In this document: in pieces, positions 1 to 13,600 of the stretch
Position numbering within the stretch: the stretch's first letter is position 1
Layout of the letters: the number at the start of each line of letters is the position of its first letter
Source: Chamaea fasciata
Lineage: Eukaryota > Chordata > Aves > Passeriformes > Sylviidae
Direction: 5' to 3'
Length of the DNA: 64,000 nucleotides
NCBI GenBank assembly: GCA_029207755.1
Contig: JARCOQ010000002.1
Location: 8,060,001 to 8,124,000 of the forward strand
Made by a program: the position numbers and the translations under genes
Notes under the pieces: model-generated
What the model saw: only the letters and a program-made list of their open reading frames with translations
Databases searched by the model: none
What the model was told of the DNA's origin: nothing

Positions 1-20
1 TTGATTTTCAAGAAACTCTT

Positions 21-75
21 CCTATATATATCATATATATGTATATATGCACTTATACACATGTGTGTATGTATA
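21..75. repeat. TA/TG-rich simple sequence
   Basis: Alternating TATA and TGTG/CACA dinucleotides interrupted by single bases; an imperfect dinucleotide microsatellite. No other signal is attached to it. Confidence 0.7.
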
Positions 76-3000
76 AAATAAATAAACCTTTACGTACTCA
101 TCTCCAATTAAGAGAGTTGCCCTATCTGCAAAGAAAAGTGCCATTCACAGGACATATATTTTGTCTCATCATCTGAATTGAAGATTCTGAGTTGCTAAAT
201 TTTTTAAAGTTTTATTTTCCAGACAATATAAGCTCTGAAGTTCTGTGCCAGTGAACATGAGAGTTTTTTTTTACTGCTGTGATCATCTCTCTTGAAGGCT
301 GAAGTTAGTTGGAAAATTTTTAATGTCATTATTCATTTCTACAAAGAGGAATCTTTGTACATTGGTCAGCTCTTTTCCAAGGACTGGTCAACTGTTGTCC
401 AAGGACTTTTCTTTAGTATTCACCCAGAGAATATTTGACCTCTGCTGTGGAAAAATAAAGTGTTTTTACTGGCATTATTGTTAGACTGGACACTAGCTCT
501 GCTCCTTCGTTTAGAAGCCTTTTCTTGAGTTCTTCAGAGAGGCTTTGATCACTGAAAAAATTGCTTTTTCATGACCTCATTTAATATGCAGAATAAGCTT
601 CACTACCAGGTGCCATGGTTTTCCTTCTCTGAGAGTTCCCTAAGGACATCCTGGTCTTTGTGTAAATCTCTTTGTGATTCTTTTGTTCTTCAAAATGTAG
701 GCAATGCTGAAACTCCCAAATCTGCATTTGAAAATGCTCTTTCTGTGATTTTTTCTTTCTTCTATATTTCAGTAAGACCTCAGCCAACCCCTTTTCTGTA
801 TCTGCACGCATTGGAAATGAGGTTTCACTGGCTGTCTTCCACAGTTGTATTTTGAGCCCTAGGCCTTCCCAGAACAATCTTCTTCCAGTCAGATTTTGGC
901 TCTCACTTTTTTTTTATTCCGGGTCTTTTAAGTGCATACATCTAAATTAAAAGCTGCTTTTGTACTGTTCTGTATGCTGTCTCTCTCTTGGAATTATTGC
1001 ACACTTTACTATAGTTATATAGAGATGTGGATGATAGTTTACGCTGTGTGGCTGAACATTTCCAAAGCATATTTCAATCTTCAAAGTTATAATTAGTCTT
1101 TTGTCTGTCCTGTTCTCTCCTGAAGCTGTCTGTCATTGTATGGAGCACAGCATCAGTCCCATGGAGGACTGAGCAAGTGTGTGAAGCTACTTGCTCAGGT
1201 TTCCAAAGAGCCAAAGCCATGGTTGTACATGGACTTTGTACTTCTGACCCAAAATCACACTGGCCCCCAAAACAGACAGAGACAGAGGGTGGAACGTTGG
1301 AAACTTAAATGAAGGATTTGTCTTTATGTGTTAACTCATTTTGAATCAGAAACTCTTGCCAATTATATTAAATATGTTGGTTCCATCTGTTTCAATTCAG
1401 TAGAGCACTAACTGCACAACTGTACCTTCATTAATAAGTGAATTATGTTCAGTTAGTTTGCGTTCCAAAAGCAAATGGATTAAAACATTCGTACTCCATC
1501 CTAGAAATACTCTTAAGTGCACCAAGTGAATAAATATGTCTGCCTAAAGCAACTATTTTAATTAAAAAAAATTATGTTACAGAAGTAGATTGTTACATAT
1601 CAAAATCATTCCTGACCTACCCAGTCCGGGGAATCTCTGGGAAATGTTAAGTGTATTTTACAAGGTAAAGACTTAATGGTTTTAAGGCAGATAAGAATCT
1701 GTAATGTAACAATTCATAGGTCATATAATGTGGAGTGAACTTTCCCAGAGACTTCTCTTTGCATTAGCACAACACAGTTTACAGGATGCAGCCAGATCCT
1801 CAGCAAAGCATGAGACCTCAGGTCAAGCTTTGGTCCATAAAAGGGTTCTACCTGCCAGTCCTACAGAAAAATGCAGATCTCACAGCATGAAGAGCTTGAG
1901 TTGCAGTGATCCTCAGCGTTTTCAGGTGATCCAGAATTTTCCAGGTGCCTGAAAGAAAGCAGCAAATATGCAGCAACACTTCAATGCGGAGTGATATTTC
2001 GGCCACATCCCACGAGGTTTGCACAGTGACTATTAGGTTTCCTGGGATGGGGGCAGTGTCTCTCCAGAGTTAAGATCTGCAGTTTGAAGTAAAGCAGATT
2101 TTGAGCTCTGTTGCAATTTCCCTGCTCTGGGCAGCGTGGTCCCGGGAGAGCCGTGTAATACCAGGGAGTTACATGTTTGCACCTTCTGAAGGTCACTTTC
2201 AGGGACTCTCTGTCACCGGCAGAATATTAACGCTGTTCATCACACATCCTTCAGGTTCAGCACATGTCAGGGAAAGAGCTGCCTTGTACCTGTGAATACC
2301 CCTGCCTGCAGGTGCAGAGATTTCCAGTACGAATAGCAAGTGAAGGAAAAAATGTGTTTCTACCCAGTGCAGTTTCACTAGAAGGGCATAGCATGGAGGT
2401 GGGGAAAGCAGGGCCAGCAGATTCTCCAGCACAGCAGTGAGAAGAAGAACAGTTTAGGAAAAGAAACAAAATCAACTGAGCGATTCCTAACGAATATTAT
2501 ACACTTTAGAGTTCATAATTTTTCAAATAGAAAGGATTTTGCTAGATAATAACTTTGGGGGTAGATTTTTTTTTCCCTTCCTTTGTGATGCTGTGTCTTC
2601 CAGACTATCCCTTCTGCATTATTCCATTAAGGTTCAGAAAACCAACAAAACAAAATCACACAGCAAAAGATTAGACCTAGTCTTTGCAGGTTTAAGAACA
2701 CAGGATTAGTCTATTTCTTTGAATCAGGCGCTTTTATTTTATTTTTTTTTTTTTCTCCCAAGGAAACCATTGCTATCTCACGCTTACAACCAGTCCCTGA
2801 GGCTATGGAAAGTCAATCCCACATCAGGAAGAGGCAGGTGAATATGAAAAAATATCCTGTTTCTATTTCATAAAAAGAACCCTGGAAGGCTCTAGATCAT
2901 CTGTAATCCCACACCTTCATCTACACACGCCACATTTCCCCCCCAGACCTTAATATGCATGAATGTTTAGGGTTTGGGAATCTGATGAATTGGAAAGATC

Positions 3001-3082
3001 TTCTACACAGCATGTCCTGTGATGCTCACAGTCAACAGATGCACTGCAAGCCTTCAGTGGTCAGGAACATCTATAACTGTGG

Positions 3083-3084
<2 letters not shown>
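76..3084. other. Non-coding AT-rich stretch, nothing recognised
   Basis: Open frames here are all under 100 codons and overlap on opposite strands (for example 571-855 plus and 581-877 minus), which is the pattern of chance frames. No family, splice-bounded exon or RNA gene was recognised. A slightly G+C-richer part lies at about 1990-2450, also with short frames on both strands (2101-2295 plus, 2199-2432 minus). I assign no function. Confidence 0.6.

Positions 3085-3120
<36 letters not shown>
3085..3120. repeat. (A)36 homopolymer
   Basis: Thirty-six uninterrupted A bases. The sequence before it does not resemble a known retroposon, and CR1 elements do not end in poly(A), so a retroposition origin is not shown. 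Its length makes the exact count uncertain in any assembly. Confidence 0.95.
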
Positions 3121-3125
<5 letters not shown>

Positions 3126-3178
3126 TAAGAAGTTCAGGTTCGTGGAGTAACCAAGAATTTTGTTCAAGTCAAAGAATA

Positions 3179-3209
3179 TGTGTGTGTGTATATATATATG
3201 TATATATTT
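3179..3209. repeat. (TG)n(TA)n microsatellite
   Basis: Five TG units followed by TA units with one TG interruption; an ordinary compound dinucleotide repeat 58 bases after the (A)36 run. Confidence 0.8.
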
Positions 3210-3737
3210 AAATTGCTATTTTTGATTCTTAGACAAAAGACAAATTCAAACCTGGAAGAGAGAAAATTAAAGATCCAATCATTTTACTTTTCCCAGTTCC
3301 AGCTAGTGAAAGAAACTGATTCTAAAGCAACCTGAAAAAAATAATCAGGCAAAATGTGAAAGGATGTCATCATCTCTGCAAACTAAAATTAAGCTGTCAC
3401 AATCAGAGTTAAAACCGATGTGATATCTCTGCAAGATGACTGATGAATTTTTCAGCCTGTAGTGGCAAATCAAGCCAGCAGAACAATAGCATGTGCCAGG
3501 TGTCGATTGAATGAATAGTGCCACATTCCTTTTTATTTTTTTTTTTCTCCCCCAAAAGATGCTGGCAAAAAGCATTTCTGTTCTCCACATCTCCAGCAGG
3601 CCTTTTCTAACACTTTAATATTTTCACAGCTCACCTCCAGTGGACAGCTGTTTAATACTGGAACATTTCACTGCTCTGATTCACATTCCAGTATCACAGC
3701 CTCGAAGGTGTACATGTTCTTACCTTTGTAACCATGA
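3210..3737. other. Non-coding stretch, nothing recognised
   Basis: One minus-strand frame of 81 codons (3345-3590) has no recognisable domain. It is probably chance. Confidence 0.55.
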
Positions 3738-3800
3738 GGGAGGGGTTGACCAGGAGGTGGTCAGATGATCCCTGCAGCCTAAATTATTCTATGGTTCTAT
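3738..3800 (+). mobile_element. CR1 LINE 3'-end fragment
   Basis: The stretch carries a GGTCAGATGATCCCTGCAGC-like segment followed by AAATTATTCTATGGTTCTAT. This is the end of an avian CR1 3' UTR, where a TTCCAGCC-type segment precedes repeats of an ATTCTATG octamer. Only about 60 bases are recognisable. CR1 copies are typically 5'-truncated during target-primed reverse transcription, so a 3' stub is expected. It is too short and diverged to assign a subfamily. Confidence 0.7.
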
Positions 3801-4233
3801 AAAATTCCAGAGAAATTCTACAAAATAGACTCAATTCTTCCTCCTGGATTCATCCAGTCACACTGGAGTGAATTGCAGCTAAAGTAATTCTGCTTTGCAC
3901 CTGTGAAATCCTAGCCAGGGGAGGGAGGAAAGCCATGAGATGCAGTGTGACACAATCAGCATGGCCATTTGGAGTTTTAGTGCTATTCTCAAAAAAATCT
4001 AAAAATATAGCCTAGCCTATGTTTTCTCCAAATTTGTTTTATTTCTCTTTGTCTGTACTTGTAATCCGTAGTAATGATGCAGTGGTGCTATTGCTATTGC
4101 AGATGGTGAAGGGTCTATGATGAAATTTTCATTTACTGCAAAATCCTTTGTGACATTTTATAAAGAAAATCAGTGGAAACTCCACTCCAGAAATGCTTAG
4201 CTGCTTGGGATATTATACTGATAACTATAGGGG

Positions 4234-4288
4234 AAAAAAAAAAAACAACAAAACCAAACCCAACCAACCAAACAAAAAAAAACCCACC
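4234..4288. repeat. A-rich (AAAC/AACC) low-complexity tract
   Basis: An A12 run leads into AAACC, AACC and AAAC units. This gives spurious Lys/Asn/Pro/Thr-rich frames on the plus strand and a Phe/Val-rich one on the minus strand. Confidence 0.8.
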
Positions 4289-4461
4289 AGCAACAAAATG
4301 CTGCAATAATCCTGTAAAAATATCATATACTTTATTGATGTGCAAATTTTCTTGTAGTTGTCTACCTTTGGCTTTTCTATACAATATGGCAATATGAATA
4401 TGCTTCAGGTAATCCAAATTCCATTTCTACTTTTTCCAGTTTTAATTTAGGCAGATTAAGT

Positions 4462-4603
4462 GACACTTTAGCTCAGATGGTCAGAGCCTGGTGCTAAAAA
4501 GGTCAAGGCTGTGGGGTTCAATCCTTATGTGGGCCATTCCTTTAAGAGTTGGACTTGATCCCTGTGGGTCCTTTCCAACTCAGAATATTCTGTGATTCTC
4601 TGA
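4462..4603 (+). mobile_element. tRNA-Ile-derived SINE with CR1-type tail (TguSINE1-like)
   Basis: The first 75 bases (4462-4536) align by eye with tRNA-Ile. TAGCTCAGATGG at 4469-4480 is the D-arm / A box, GTGCTAAAAA replaces the GTGCTAATAA of the anticodon arm, GGTTCAATCC at 4515-4524 is the T-arm / B box, and GGGCCA closes the acceptor side at 4531-4536. From about 4547 the sequence becomes a CR1-type 3' end: GAGTTGGACTTGAT, then TTTCCAACTCAGAATATTCT, ending in TGTGATTCTCTGA. This head-plus-tail order is the known architecture of TguSINE1 in passerine birds, where the tail lets CR1 reverse transcriptase copy the element. The two polymerase III promoter boxes are recognisable but carry substitutions, and the anticodon-loop change argues against a working tRNA. 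I saw no clear target-site duplication. Confidence 0.85.
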
Positions 4604-7600
4604 CGTTCAGGTACATTGTAGTGCTGCTGTCATTGATATATTTAAAATCCACTCACAGGAATTAGATAATGTATCAGCAATGCATTCATGTATTTCTTGC
4701 ATTTATATATTTCTTCTTATATTTCTATTTACATATTTCTTAACACCAGATAATGACAAGAAAAAATGTCATTAAGGAATATAAGTCACAGCAGACCCCT
4801 TAGAAATCTGTGTTAGAACATTTACTTGGAAACAAGAATATTTTTTTCACAGCTGCACACAATAATTTCAATGTAGGATTTTCTGATCTTGTTCAATTGA
4901 CATGGTTTCAAGAGCAAGTATTGACTGCAGCAGTGTATGAGGCCATCAGAAAGCAGTTGATAATGAGCTCTGACACAGTGAAGATGGAATTTTTGCTTTA
5001 AGGTGTGCGATTAAGGTGTGTGAAATTACAAGTGCTGGGATAATGTGTGACAAATGGTGAAGGAGAAATACCTTTAGCTTAGCAGCACCTGCTGGTCTTT
5101 GAAAAATACATGTGCAAATGACAGTGGTATTATAAAAAAATAGAAATTGTGTTCAAAAAAAGAAATAAAGAACTAGGAAAATACAACTTATTCTTCACCA
5201 TCAATGATATGAATAGTTGAGACCATGTTCTACTACTGTATCATCCAGGTGTGAAGGATGTATGATGCAATTTACCCTGTGGAGCGGAGTTTATTATTAC
5301 TGACACCACATGCATTTTTCACATTTTTGTCTACATAACGTGGAAGAGGTGAGATATGTGTAGTACAGATAAGATAGATAAGTGAAATAAAACCACTGCT
5401 TACTTAAAAAAACCATTTGGTACAGACCTTTGCAGTTCCATACAGATGTAGCTGTGTGCATAATAGCTCTGCTAAGAGGGGAAACTACTCAAAGAAAAAA
5501 TTTAAATACCTGCCTCTTTTAACAGTAACAGTCCAAAAAAGGGAGGTTAGGTCAGTCTATACAGGATTAAAAAAAAAAAAAAAAAAAGAAAAAAAGAAAA
5601 TCCACAGAAAATCCATTTTAAAAAGAGACATCATTAGCAAGTGAATTTGAACAGACTACACTAACACAGAGAGTGGAAGAAGGGTCTTGTGAAGGCATGA
5701 ATTTAAGCAAGTGGGAATTGAGTGACAGATGATTTGCAAGCTAGAATCTCCATTTGTTTCATGAAAGGAATTAAGTCATGGAGTGGTTATTGAGAACTGG
5801 AAGAAGTTAGAGGGGATGCAGGGATAGGACTGCAGAGAGAAAGTCTTCAGGAGAAATTTCAGAGCATTCTGAATGCAAGAATGAACTCACCTACATCCTT
5901 GTAGGTGATACATGGGAGTTTGAGTTTGAAGTGCTAAAAGAAAAATGGATACCCTGAAGCTATGATCCTCAGACTGAAAGTCCCTTTCAAGGCACAAAGG
6001 GTCTGCCAAGGAGGAAAAGTGTGACTTTGTTGCACATTGTTGATTTAGATGGAGCCTGTGAGCCCTTAACAGCCTGAAGACATACCATCTTTCCCCACTC
6101 CAAGAACCTGGACGTGGAACACCCATGCTCTAAACTCCAGTGACAGAATTATCACTTGGAAAGTGCTTCTAAGCCTCAGCTTTGGAGGTCTTTTAGAAGA
6201 GCACTATGGAGGATCTTAATAGAATTTGCTTTGCAGTGTGACCTAGTAAATGAGCACAATGGCAAGCAGAAAAAGAAGCAAGGGAAAAATTAACAATAAA
6301 AACTGTTCTGGGAGACTACACATCAAGGATACACCTACAGGAAGAGTTTTTGTCTTAATTCTGATGTGCAACGATGTCACTAGCAAGGGTATTTCTGACA
6401 GTATTAATGACATCGTGACATTGAAATTAAAAATTTTGGTGCAAGAAGTACTGACTGTGAAAGTCAATTCACACAGCTCTTCCAAGAAGGCTAATAGAAT
6501 TATTGGCACTGTGTCTGAATAGGAACAAAAGGATGTGAGGGAGCTCAGAATGGCCAGGGTTTGAATCTGGTATTGATTCATAGTAAAGGAATTCAGGAGT
6601 GATGTGAGTTGTTTAGAAATACTTGGCTCTTGTTCTATCTGCTATAAAGTTATGCTGTAAATGAAGCACATGTTAAAAGAAAGAAGATGTAAGGACACAA
6701 GTAGAAAAGAAGACAGCACACTGCTAAATATAACACATATGTACTCATTTGTTAGGAACAGGCAAAGGGGAAAACTGGAATACTGTTGAGCTAGCTGATT
6801 GTTACATATGTATTGAGGCTAGAGGGCTGGGACATGAGTCCTGGGATGCATTTGTCTTGGTAAAAATACAGAATAAGACCATGCTAATTTTGTTTCTGTC
6901 CAGTTTCTTTTTCAAAGAACTAGTGGTGATAGATGTTAAGCAGCAGTGCTGTGTAATACCTTACCACAGGTATCAAATGAATATTCTCTGGATAGAGCAG
7001 TGGGTGTAGTGATAGAAAGACCACGTGAGGTTTCCAGTGGATTGTAATTATCTTTACCAAGGCTATGTGAGTGAAAGATAAGGGGTTCAGCTGGGACCAG
7101 ATTATTGATGCATGTCCTACCCACCAAGCAGGGCGTGCTCCTTCCTTCACTGGGGGAAAACCTTACAGTGTATACAAAAGTCTTAAACAGGCGTTGTGAA
7201 GGGAAGCACTAAGAGAAGCATCCAATTGGAGCTAGGTCATTCTTTTGAGATACTTAATACACTTAACTGTTAGTCCTGATCCGGTAAATCTTTAAATGTT
7301 TAATGGGAAAGCACCTTGAATCTGTTAGGGCACATTAACCAAGGTTCAGCCACAGAGTAGAAGAATTGACACTTTCAAGGCAGTTGTTTCCCAGGAGCAG
7401 CTGGAGTATGCCCACATCTAGCCGTGCCTGTCTGTATTGACATGACATTTCTAAGAGCTTGATCTAGTTTTCTGGGGAGGGACGGGGCTACTTTTGGAAA
7501 AATTACAACTCTCAAAGTATGTTTGTATCTCTTTTTTGTTTCTGCTATATCCTAGTGAGGGAAGATGGGGTTGGCTCTGGAGCAGAAACCTCAGCAGAGG

Positions 7601-10552
7601 ATGGTGTTGTGGTAAATAGAGATTTCTTCTTATCTACCAATACATTGTTAGTCTGTGAGGTAGCTGGTGCTCAGTTACTCAGGACTCATATTCCCAGTGC
7701 TCCCATGGGATATAAGGACTCCCACAGCAGAGAAAAAGCAGGCAATATCACATATAGAACACACCTACAAAAGCAACACAGACCTGGGCTGTGAAGGCAT
7801 CCATAATCGTCACTGGTTAGGTCAACAGCATGCCTTCGGGAAAATAACTTTACTATGGATTTTCATGTAGTGTTAAGAAAAGAAAATAATAATAAAAAAA
7901 AACCAACAATGGAGATTTTCTATCTTTTATTAATTTGTCATTGTTGGTTTTGCAAGGCGTTGTTAGGTTTTTTTTCCATGACTGCTGCTTTTAAAAACAT
8001 CTTGTATCTGTTAGAAAAAGAGATGACAAAGTATTTTTTTTTCTGTTTAAAAATTTCACTACGTTGTCTTTTTCAACCTGGTCCTTCAAGAAAGAGCTTA
8101 CCAAAGTACAAAGAGGAGGAAGAAGAGAACAATGTAATTGATCTATTCCTTCTCTTTTATTAAGCATTTCTTAAATCTTCTCATAGAGGCAGTAGCTCAC
8201 ACGACTTAAGAACTTCATTAAAGAGGAAACTTTTGTGAGACAATTTCTACCTTTTTCTCAAGCTAGTCTTCATCCTGCTTTTAAATGGACGAGGCTCCAT
8301 TAACATACTAACACAATTTGCAGTTTGGCCAGGGCACTGTGAAAAGCATCCATTTTGCCATCAAATACTTTCTATACCTTCAGTAGAGAAAAGTTTCCCT
8401 TTGTTTTTTTCCATAGACTTCCATGTCCAGCCAGTGTATTGCTATGATTCCATCATTTCCCTACTCATAGCAGCTGACTCCTGCACCAGATGGCAGCTTT
8501 GGAGAAAGGGCACACCATGAGGCTTTGCCCATAAGAAATATATTTTAAAAAACCTCCGTAGCCTGGACTAGCAATAATATCTCTTCCTCTGTGAAGCCAG
8601 GCTTAATGCTGATTGGGAATACACAAGGAAATTTGCACTGTCTATCCACATGGGGTGCCATGAAATTTCATTAGCTTCCTTTCCACGTGTGTGAGCAACA
8701 AGCATGTAGCTGATTTTAATACAGACTCTAAACAAGCACAGGCAAACCGAATAACATCTTAGAGGAGATCATAATGAAAATCCCTGCCTGACTTAGAGAT
8801 GATAACAAAAGGAGCATTATTTGTTTGGGTTTGGTCCTCAGTATTTCAGAACCACTGAACCTCTTTTTAAGAGACTGGAATTATTCAAGTAGGAGTACTA
8901 GAAACTTCAATTAGTTCCATTTCTGACAAGCCAGCTATGATTTCCTCAGGCTTTTACGGGACAGATGACATTGTGTGTGTGTGAAAATCACCTTCAAATT
9001 AATGGTGATCTTACTTTGCTCTCATTGCTGTCCTGACCTGTCAAGACTCCTCTTATTCTGAGGATTCCTCAGCTGGTCCTGCCATCTCTCCTGCTCTTGT
9101 CAAGGAGTCTGGGCTGCTTTTTCCAGGCTCATGTGGCAGTAACAGCACAAGAACTGCCAAGCATCATAGCCTGCAATGCCCGGACCACATCATGTCTTGT
9201 GAGAGAGACATTCAGGCAGGTTTCATGTAACATCCTGTGCGCCTCATTTCGTCCAAAATGATCCCAGTTTTGCCTCAAAGAAAATGTCTCTCTGCTGCGT
9301 GGAGAGGTCCCGAAGTTGGTTACATGTTCAAAATTTGCACAGCTATCCCTCCAAAATGCACCACATGTCAAAGTGACGTGAACATCTCCAGCCACACAAG
9401 ACAGGGGTTTTATGACAGAATAGTAAGTGATAAATTAGTTAGCTATGTTACAGTGTTAATGGTAATGGTAATTTGGCTTCACAAATGCCATCCTTTCCAA
9501 ATGAATAGGTGGAGTTCATGTTTCTCTTACTTTTCCTGCTGAAATACCTGTGACCTCTAAAGGACATGGCATATAATTTATGTGAATAAAGAAATAATTA
9601 TTTCAAAAGAGTTAGTGAAAATATGGAAGGATGAGGTTTTTTGTTGTTATTTTTTTTTATTTTTAATTAAAAATGTCTGTTTTCCTTTTTATGTATAGGA
9701 TAATTTAAACCAATATAGATCTAGGCATCATGGCTAATAATGACACAACTTCCCATAGACTTCAGTGGAATCAGAAAGATTTTACAAGCTAAGGGGCCAA
9801 ATTCCTGTTTCTGAGCTTTCCTTATCTCATATTTTTATTTTCTCCAGTATGTCCTGTCTTTATGAATAGAAGCCTTAGACAGCTAGACAGACCATTCTAC
9901 AGGTCTGTATTTACGCAGATGCTCCTTGCTTTATAGTACTTGTTCATTCCCAAGCAGCAGCAATAATTAAGAACTCCTACCGACAGCAAATTCCTCGACT
10001 GTTATGCATGGTTTACCACTGGCAATAATGAGAAAATACCACTTGCTTTAATTAAACAACAATAAATTAGAAGCGATGATTTACTGAGGATAATTGTTCT
10101 TTATTTATTAAAGAATGTAGCTTGATGTGTGTTGTTCTTTTCATGCAACATCAACTTCTTTTTAAGTAGTCAGCCTTGCACTTGCATGGTTCGTGTTCAT
10201 GAAGTGCTTGCTGTAAGGCTGGAAACAAATGGTGATTAAAAACAGTGTCCTGTTATGTTTTTGAAGGAGCTAATGGCCCCCTTTGGAGTTGCTAATTGGC
10301 AAGTTCTGCAACTCCAGGCTTTTGAGGTATGGTTGCCATGGAAAAATTGCTTTGAAGTTGGCAGTTGTGAATATTTGACCATGGTTTTTCTTAGTTTGGA
10401 GTCCGGATGAAAAGCACTGTCATTTCTCCCACAGGGCAAAAGATGGCTAGAGAAACTGTGCAAAATGATTATCCATCAGGGTGGGTACAACAGTGAGAGA
10501 TGATGACAAATAAGGTTTTCCTAATGGACTCCATTTCTCTGTCCACTGCGAG
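4604..10552. other. Non-coding AT-rich stretch, nothing recognised
   Basis: The longest frame is 112 codons on the minus strand (6243-6581). It is Leu/Ile/Ser-rich, faces a 90-codon plus frame over the same bases, and shows no domain. An A/G-rich tract sits at 5569-5600. A segment at about 9040-9320 is richer in G+C and has several CpG dinucleotides, with an 88-codon minus frame and a 101-codon plus frame that overlap and match nothing I know. Confidence 0.55.
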
Positions 10553-10648
10553 GTTTTTTGGAGCTTTTCCTGTTTCGGTTTTGGGTGGTTTTGGGCGTGG
10601 TGTTTTTTTATTTGTTTTGTTTTTGGTTTTGTTTTTGTTTTTTTTTGG
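10553..10648. repeat. T/G-rich low-complexity tract
   Basis: Runs of T separated by G doublets and triplets, such as GGTTTTGGGTGGTTTTGGGC, then GTTTT units. The G runs are mostly two bases, so any four-strand structure would be weak. The other strand is an A/C-rich tract like others in this window. Confidence 0.75.
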
Positions 10649-13600
10649 TCAGCCCTTGATCTGATTAGAAGATTTGTGGATGAACAAAGGTGAGTGATTT
10701 CTGTTTAACCTGAGCATTAGTAAAGGAAATGCAGTGTCCGGAGCTGGGAGAGAAGTTGGAGTTCCTGAAGTAAAATATATAATTGCAAATAAAACAACCT
10801 ACTGAAAAGTTATTTGGAGAATTCACATCTCCTGCACTGGAAAAGATGCAGACCAACTTGTTTCAGTGTGACTGAGAGGTACTTTTGTAAAAGGCTTATG
10901 TTATACCATAACGCCAAGGGAAGCAATACATGGTTTACCCTCTCAAACTATCCTGTGCCACAGTTTGTGATGTTCCCCAGTGACGTATTGGTAAGCTTAA
11001 AATCTTCCTGTCCTATTGTAATCTTTCTTTCTTAAACCCCTTTGCAAGTTTGCCCAAAATTTAAATTGGCTTTGACCTTTATCTACATACACAGTTAACA
11101 CAACAAAAACAGATAGATTAATGTTACATATTAAAAAACACCTTATTCCTGTTTCTCTGGCTTCTTATTTTCTCATTACTACTCTCATAAAACAATGAAA
11201 CACATGTTTTTATCACTGGACTTGGGCCAATTGTCCTAAAATATCTTTGCTCTTAAGCCTCAGTTTTACATTTCAGTTTCCTTCAGAAAACACTACCCAT
11301 CATGTTAAATTGTGTGTTCATGTGGCTACTGAGCATGAATCTGAGCAAAACAAACCTATTCTGTCTTTTGATTTACAGCTAATTTTTAGAAGATGTTTCA
11401 AGAGGCATGAATAGTTTATTTTCTGGAGAGATATTTATCCACATATCATTAAAAAATCTTCTCATGGCACACTCACAGTGATTATGATTCTTGTATAAAA
11501 GATGAATTTTGAAGAAATCTTTACCTTATTGTAGTCTCTAAAGTACTAAAAATATAAGAAGTATAAAAAATTAACATGGTTGCACAACATAAATATGATG
11601 TGATGAAGCAGAGACAGCAATATTTATTTTTTTTCCAATTATCTAGTCTAACTGGAGGCAAGTCAGACTTTCTCAGCACCTTTTGAAAAATGAGAGTTCT
11701 TCAGGCTTAAAATCTGCAGGTAGAAGTAATAAAACTGTGTTCATAAACAGTGAATTTTTTATGTAGAATTTGAGAGATGTCTATTCTTTTCTTGTTTGAT
11801 ATACACAAGGTTTCTTTTGGGGATGGGAATCAAGGCCTTTTTGACAGCAAAAGAAAGTGTCCAAATCACTACACTTGGGCATGGATTTTAAGCATATACT
11901 GGGATTTTGATTTCTAAAGAAATTAGTTTGAACCTGTTGGATAGATTTCATTTTCTTAATTGGTCACAGTGAAACATGGTTTAAGACATTACAATCCACT
12001 TAATTATTTTTTTTTAGTGTATAATTCTCCCCCTCAAAGTGCTGCTTTTTATATTAAATAAAATTGTTTAATTTCTTTTTTACTAAGTCACAAGAATAAC
12101 CTTTATGTGACTTTGTGTCTGTTGATTACCAGTAATTAAGGTCAAGCCTTTCCTGATCCCCAGTTCTGTCCGACTAGCTGCGTGGTTATATTTCTTTTGC
12201 AGGTTCAGAATTGTTAACATTTATATTCTGTCACAGGAGAGATTTATCCATAGTACCTGCAATTCAAATGACTTCTAAAACGAAGAATAAGTCAATGTTT
12301 TGGGCTTCTTTTAAGGTACTGCAGTAAAATGATCTGAAATTGAAACTGAGATGGTCAGAAATGTCAGAGACCTGTGTGACAACTTGGAGCAATGAGAAAA
12401 GAACAGTGTGAGCACACATACTCTAGAAGGTAATGTGGAATAGTTAAAGTGAGGTGCTTTACTTTACATATTACATGGGAAAGAATGAGATAAGATGGAA
12501 CCAGAGACAGAACCCTGAGCTACTGAAGTCAAAGGAAAGCCATCTTTGTAGGGCAGCAAAGGTGACCAGAAACAGAAAGATCATATCCCTTCGTACTTAC
12601 ATGCCCAGAATTCTCTTGAACTCGCTTCACATTGCATTCTTTAATACAGGAAATGCCAAAAAACTCTGGTTTTAAAGAGTTAGTGTGAAATGCTACTAAT
12701 TTTGCTGTTTAAGAAAGGGTAAAAGACTGCTGATGTTGATAATAAAAGTAATATGAGCCAGAGAAAAGTTACGTTACACCACAGGAAGCAGATTCAGAAG
12801 AATTCACACGATATTTTAATCTGACAGTAAAAATGCTAGACTTGAGCTATAAATAAACTGAAAGATGCCATTCCACTTCACGGCTCCTTCAGTTGTGAAG
12901 CCTGCTCAATATGTCTTTTCTCTGTCATATAGAGGGCCATTTCTCCAAATTTCTCACTTATGCCAACGTAAATATTTATAATCTGTTTTAAAGCACTCTT
13001 TTTTTCATGTCCTGGCCAGATTTAAAGTACAGAATATCTCTTCCAGCAGCATGGCTGGTAAAGTGATAAAGTGCAATGCTGCTGTAAGTACTGAACAGAC
13101 AGAACTCCCAATGTCCTTGTGCTGTATACATCAGCCAGGGCCTGGTGCTGCAAGTAAAAGACCAATATGGATCAAAAAGTTGAGCTTTTTCCTTCCTTGT
13201 CTCTTCTGAGGATATGCATGTTACTCTGACAGGTTGTTGTTTTTTTTTCTTTTACTAAAATAGGACCTCATGCAAAAGGCTTTATTTAAAATTCAGTAGA
13301 GGCAGACTGGCCTCTCCACCACCATGCGAGGACAGGCAATCCCTGTGCAGGACCCTTGGATTCATGCCAGTGAGTTTTAACCTTCCTCCATTCATACTGG
13401 CAAAACATGAGCTGAGCACCAAACTGTTTTGGGAAGGACAGCTCTCATCTCACTAAACAAAAAAGTAAACATATCAAGAAGATCAAGATTCATTAAGTGA
13501 TTGTCTCCAGCGTGATGTGCAAGGCTAAATCTGGAAGATGTGGGCTTAGCTCACAGGCTCATCTCCAAGTACTGTTTAATCATTATGGATGATTAAAAAC

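Noticed and set aside
4462..4536. Functional tRNA-Ile gene
   Set aside because: The anticodon loop and stems carry substitutions, and the sequence runs directly into a CR1-type tail, so it is a SINE head.
9129..9542. Overlapping plus and minus frames in a G+C-richer spot as an exon
   Set aside because: Neither product resembles a known protein and both strands are equally open. Kept only as a composition note.
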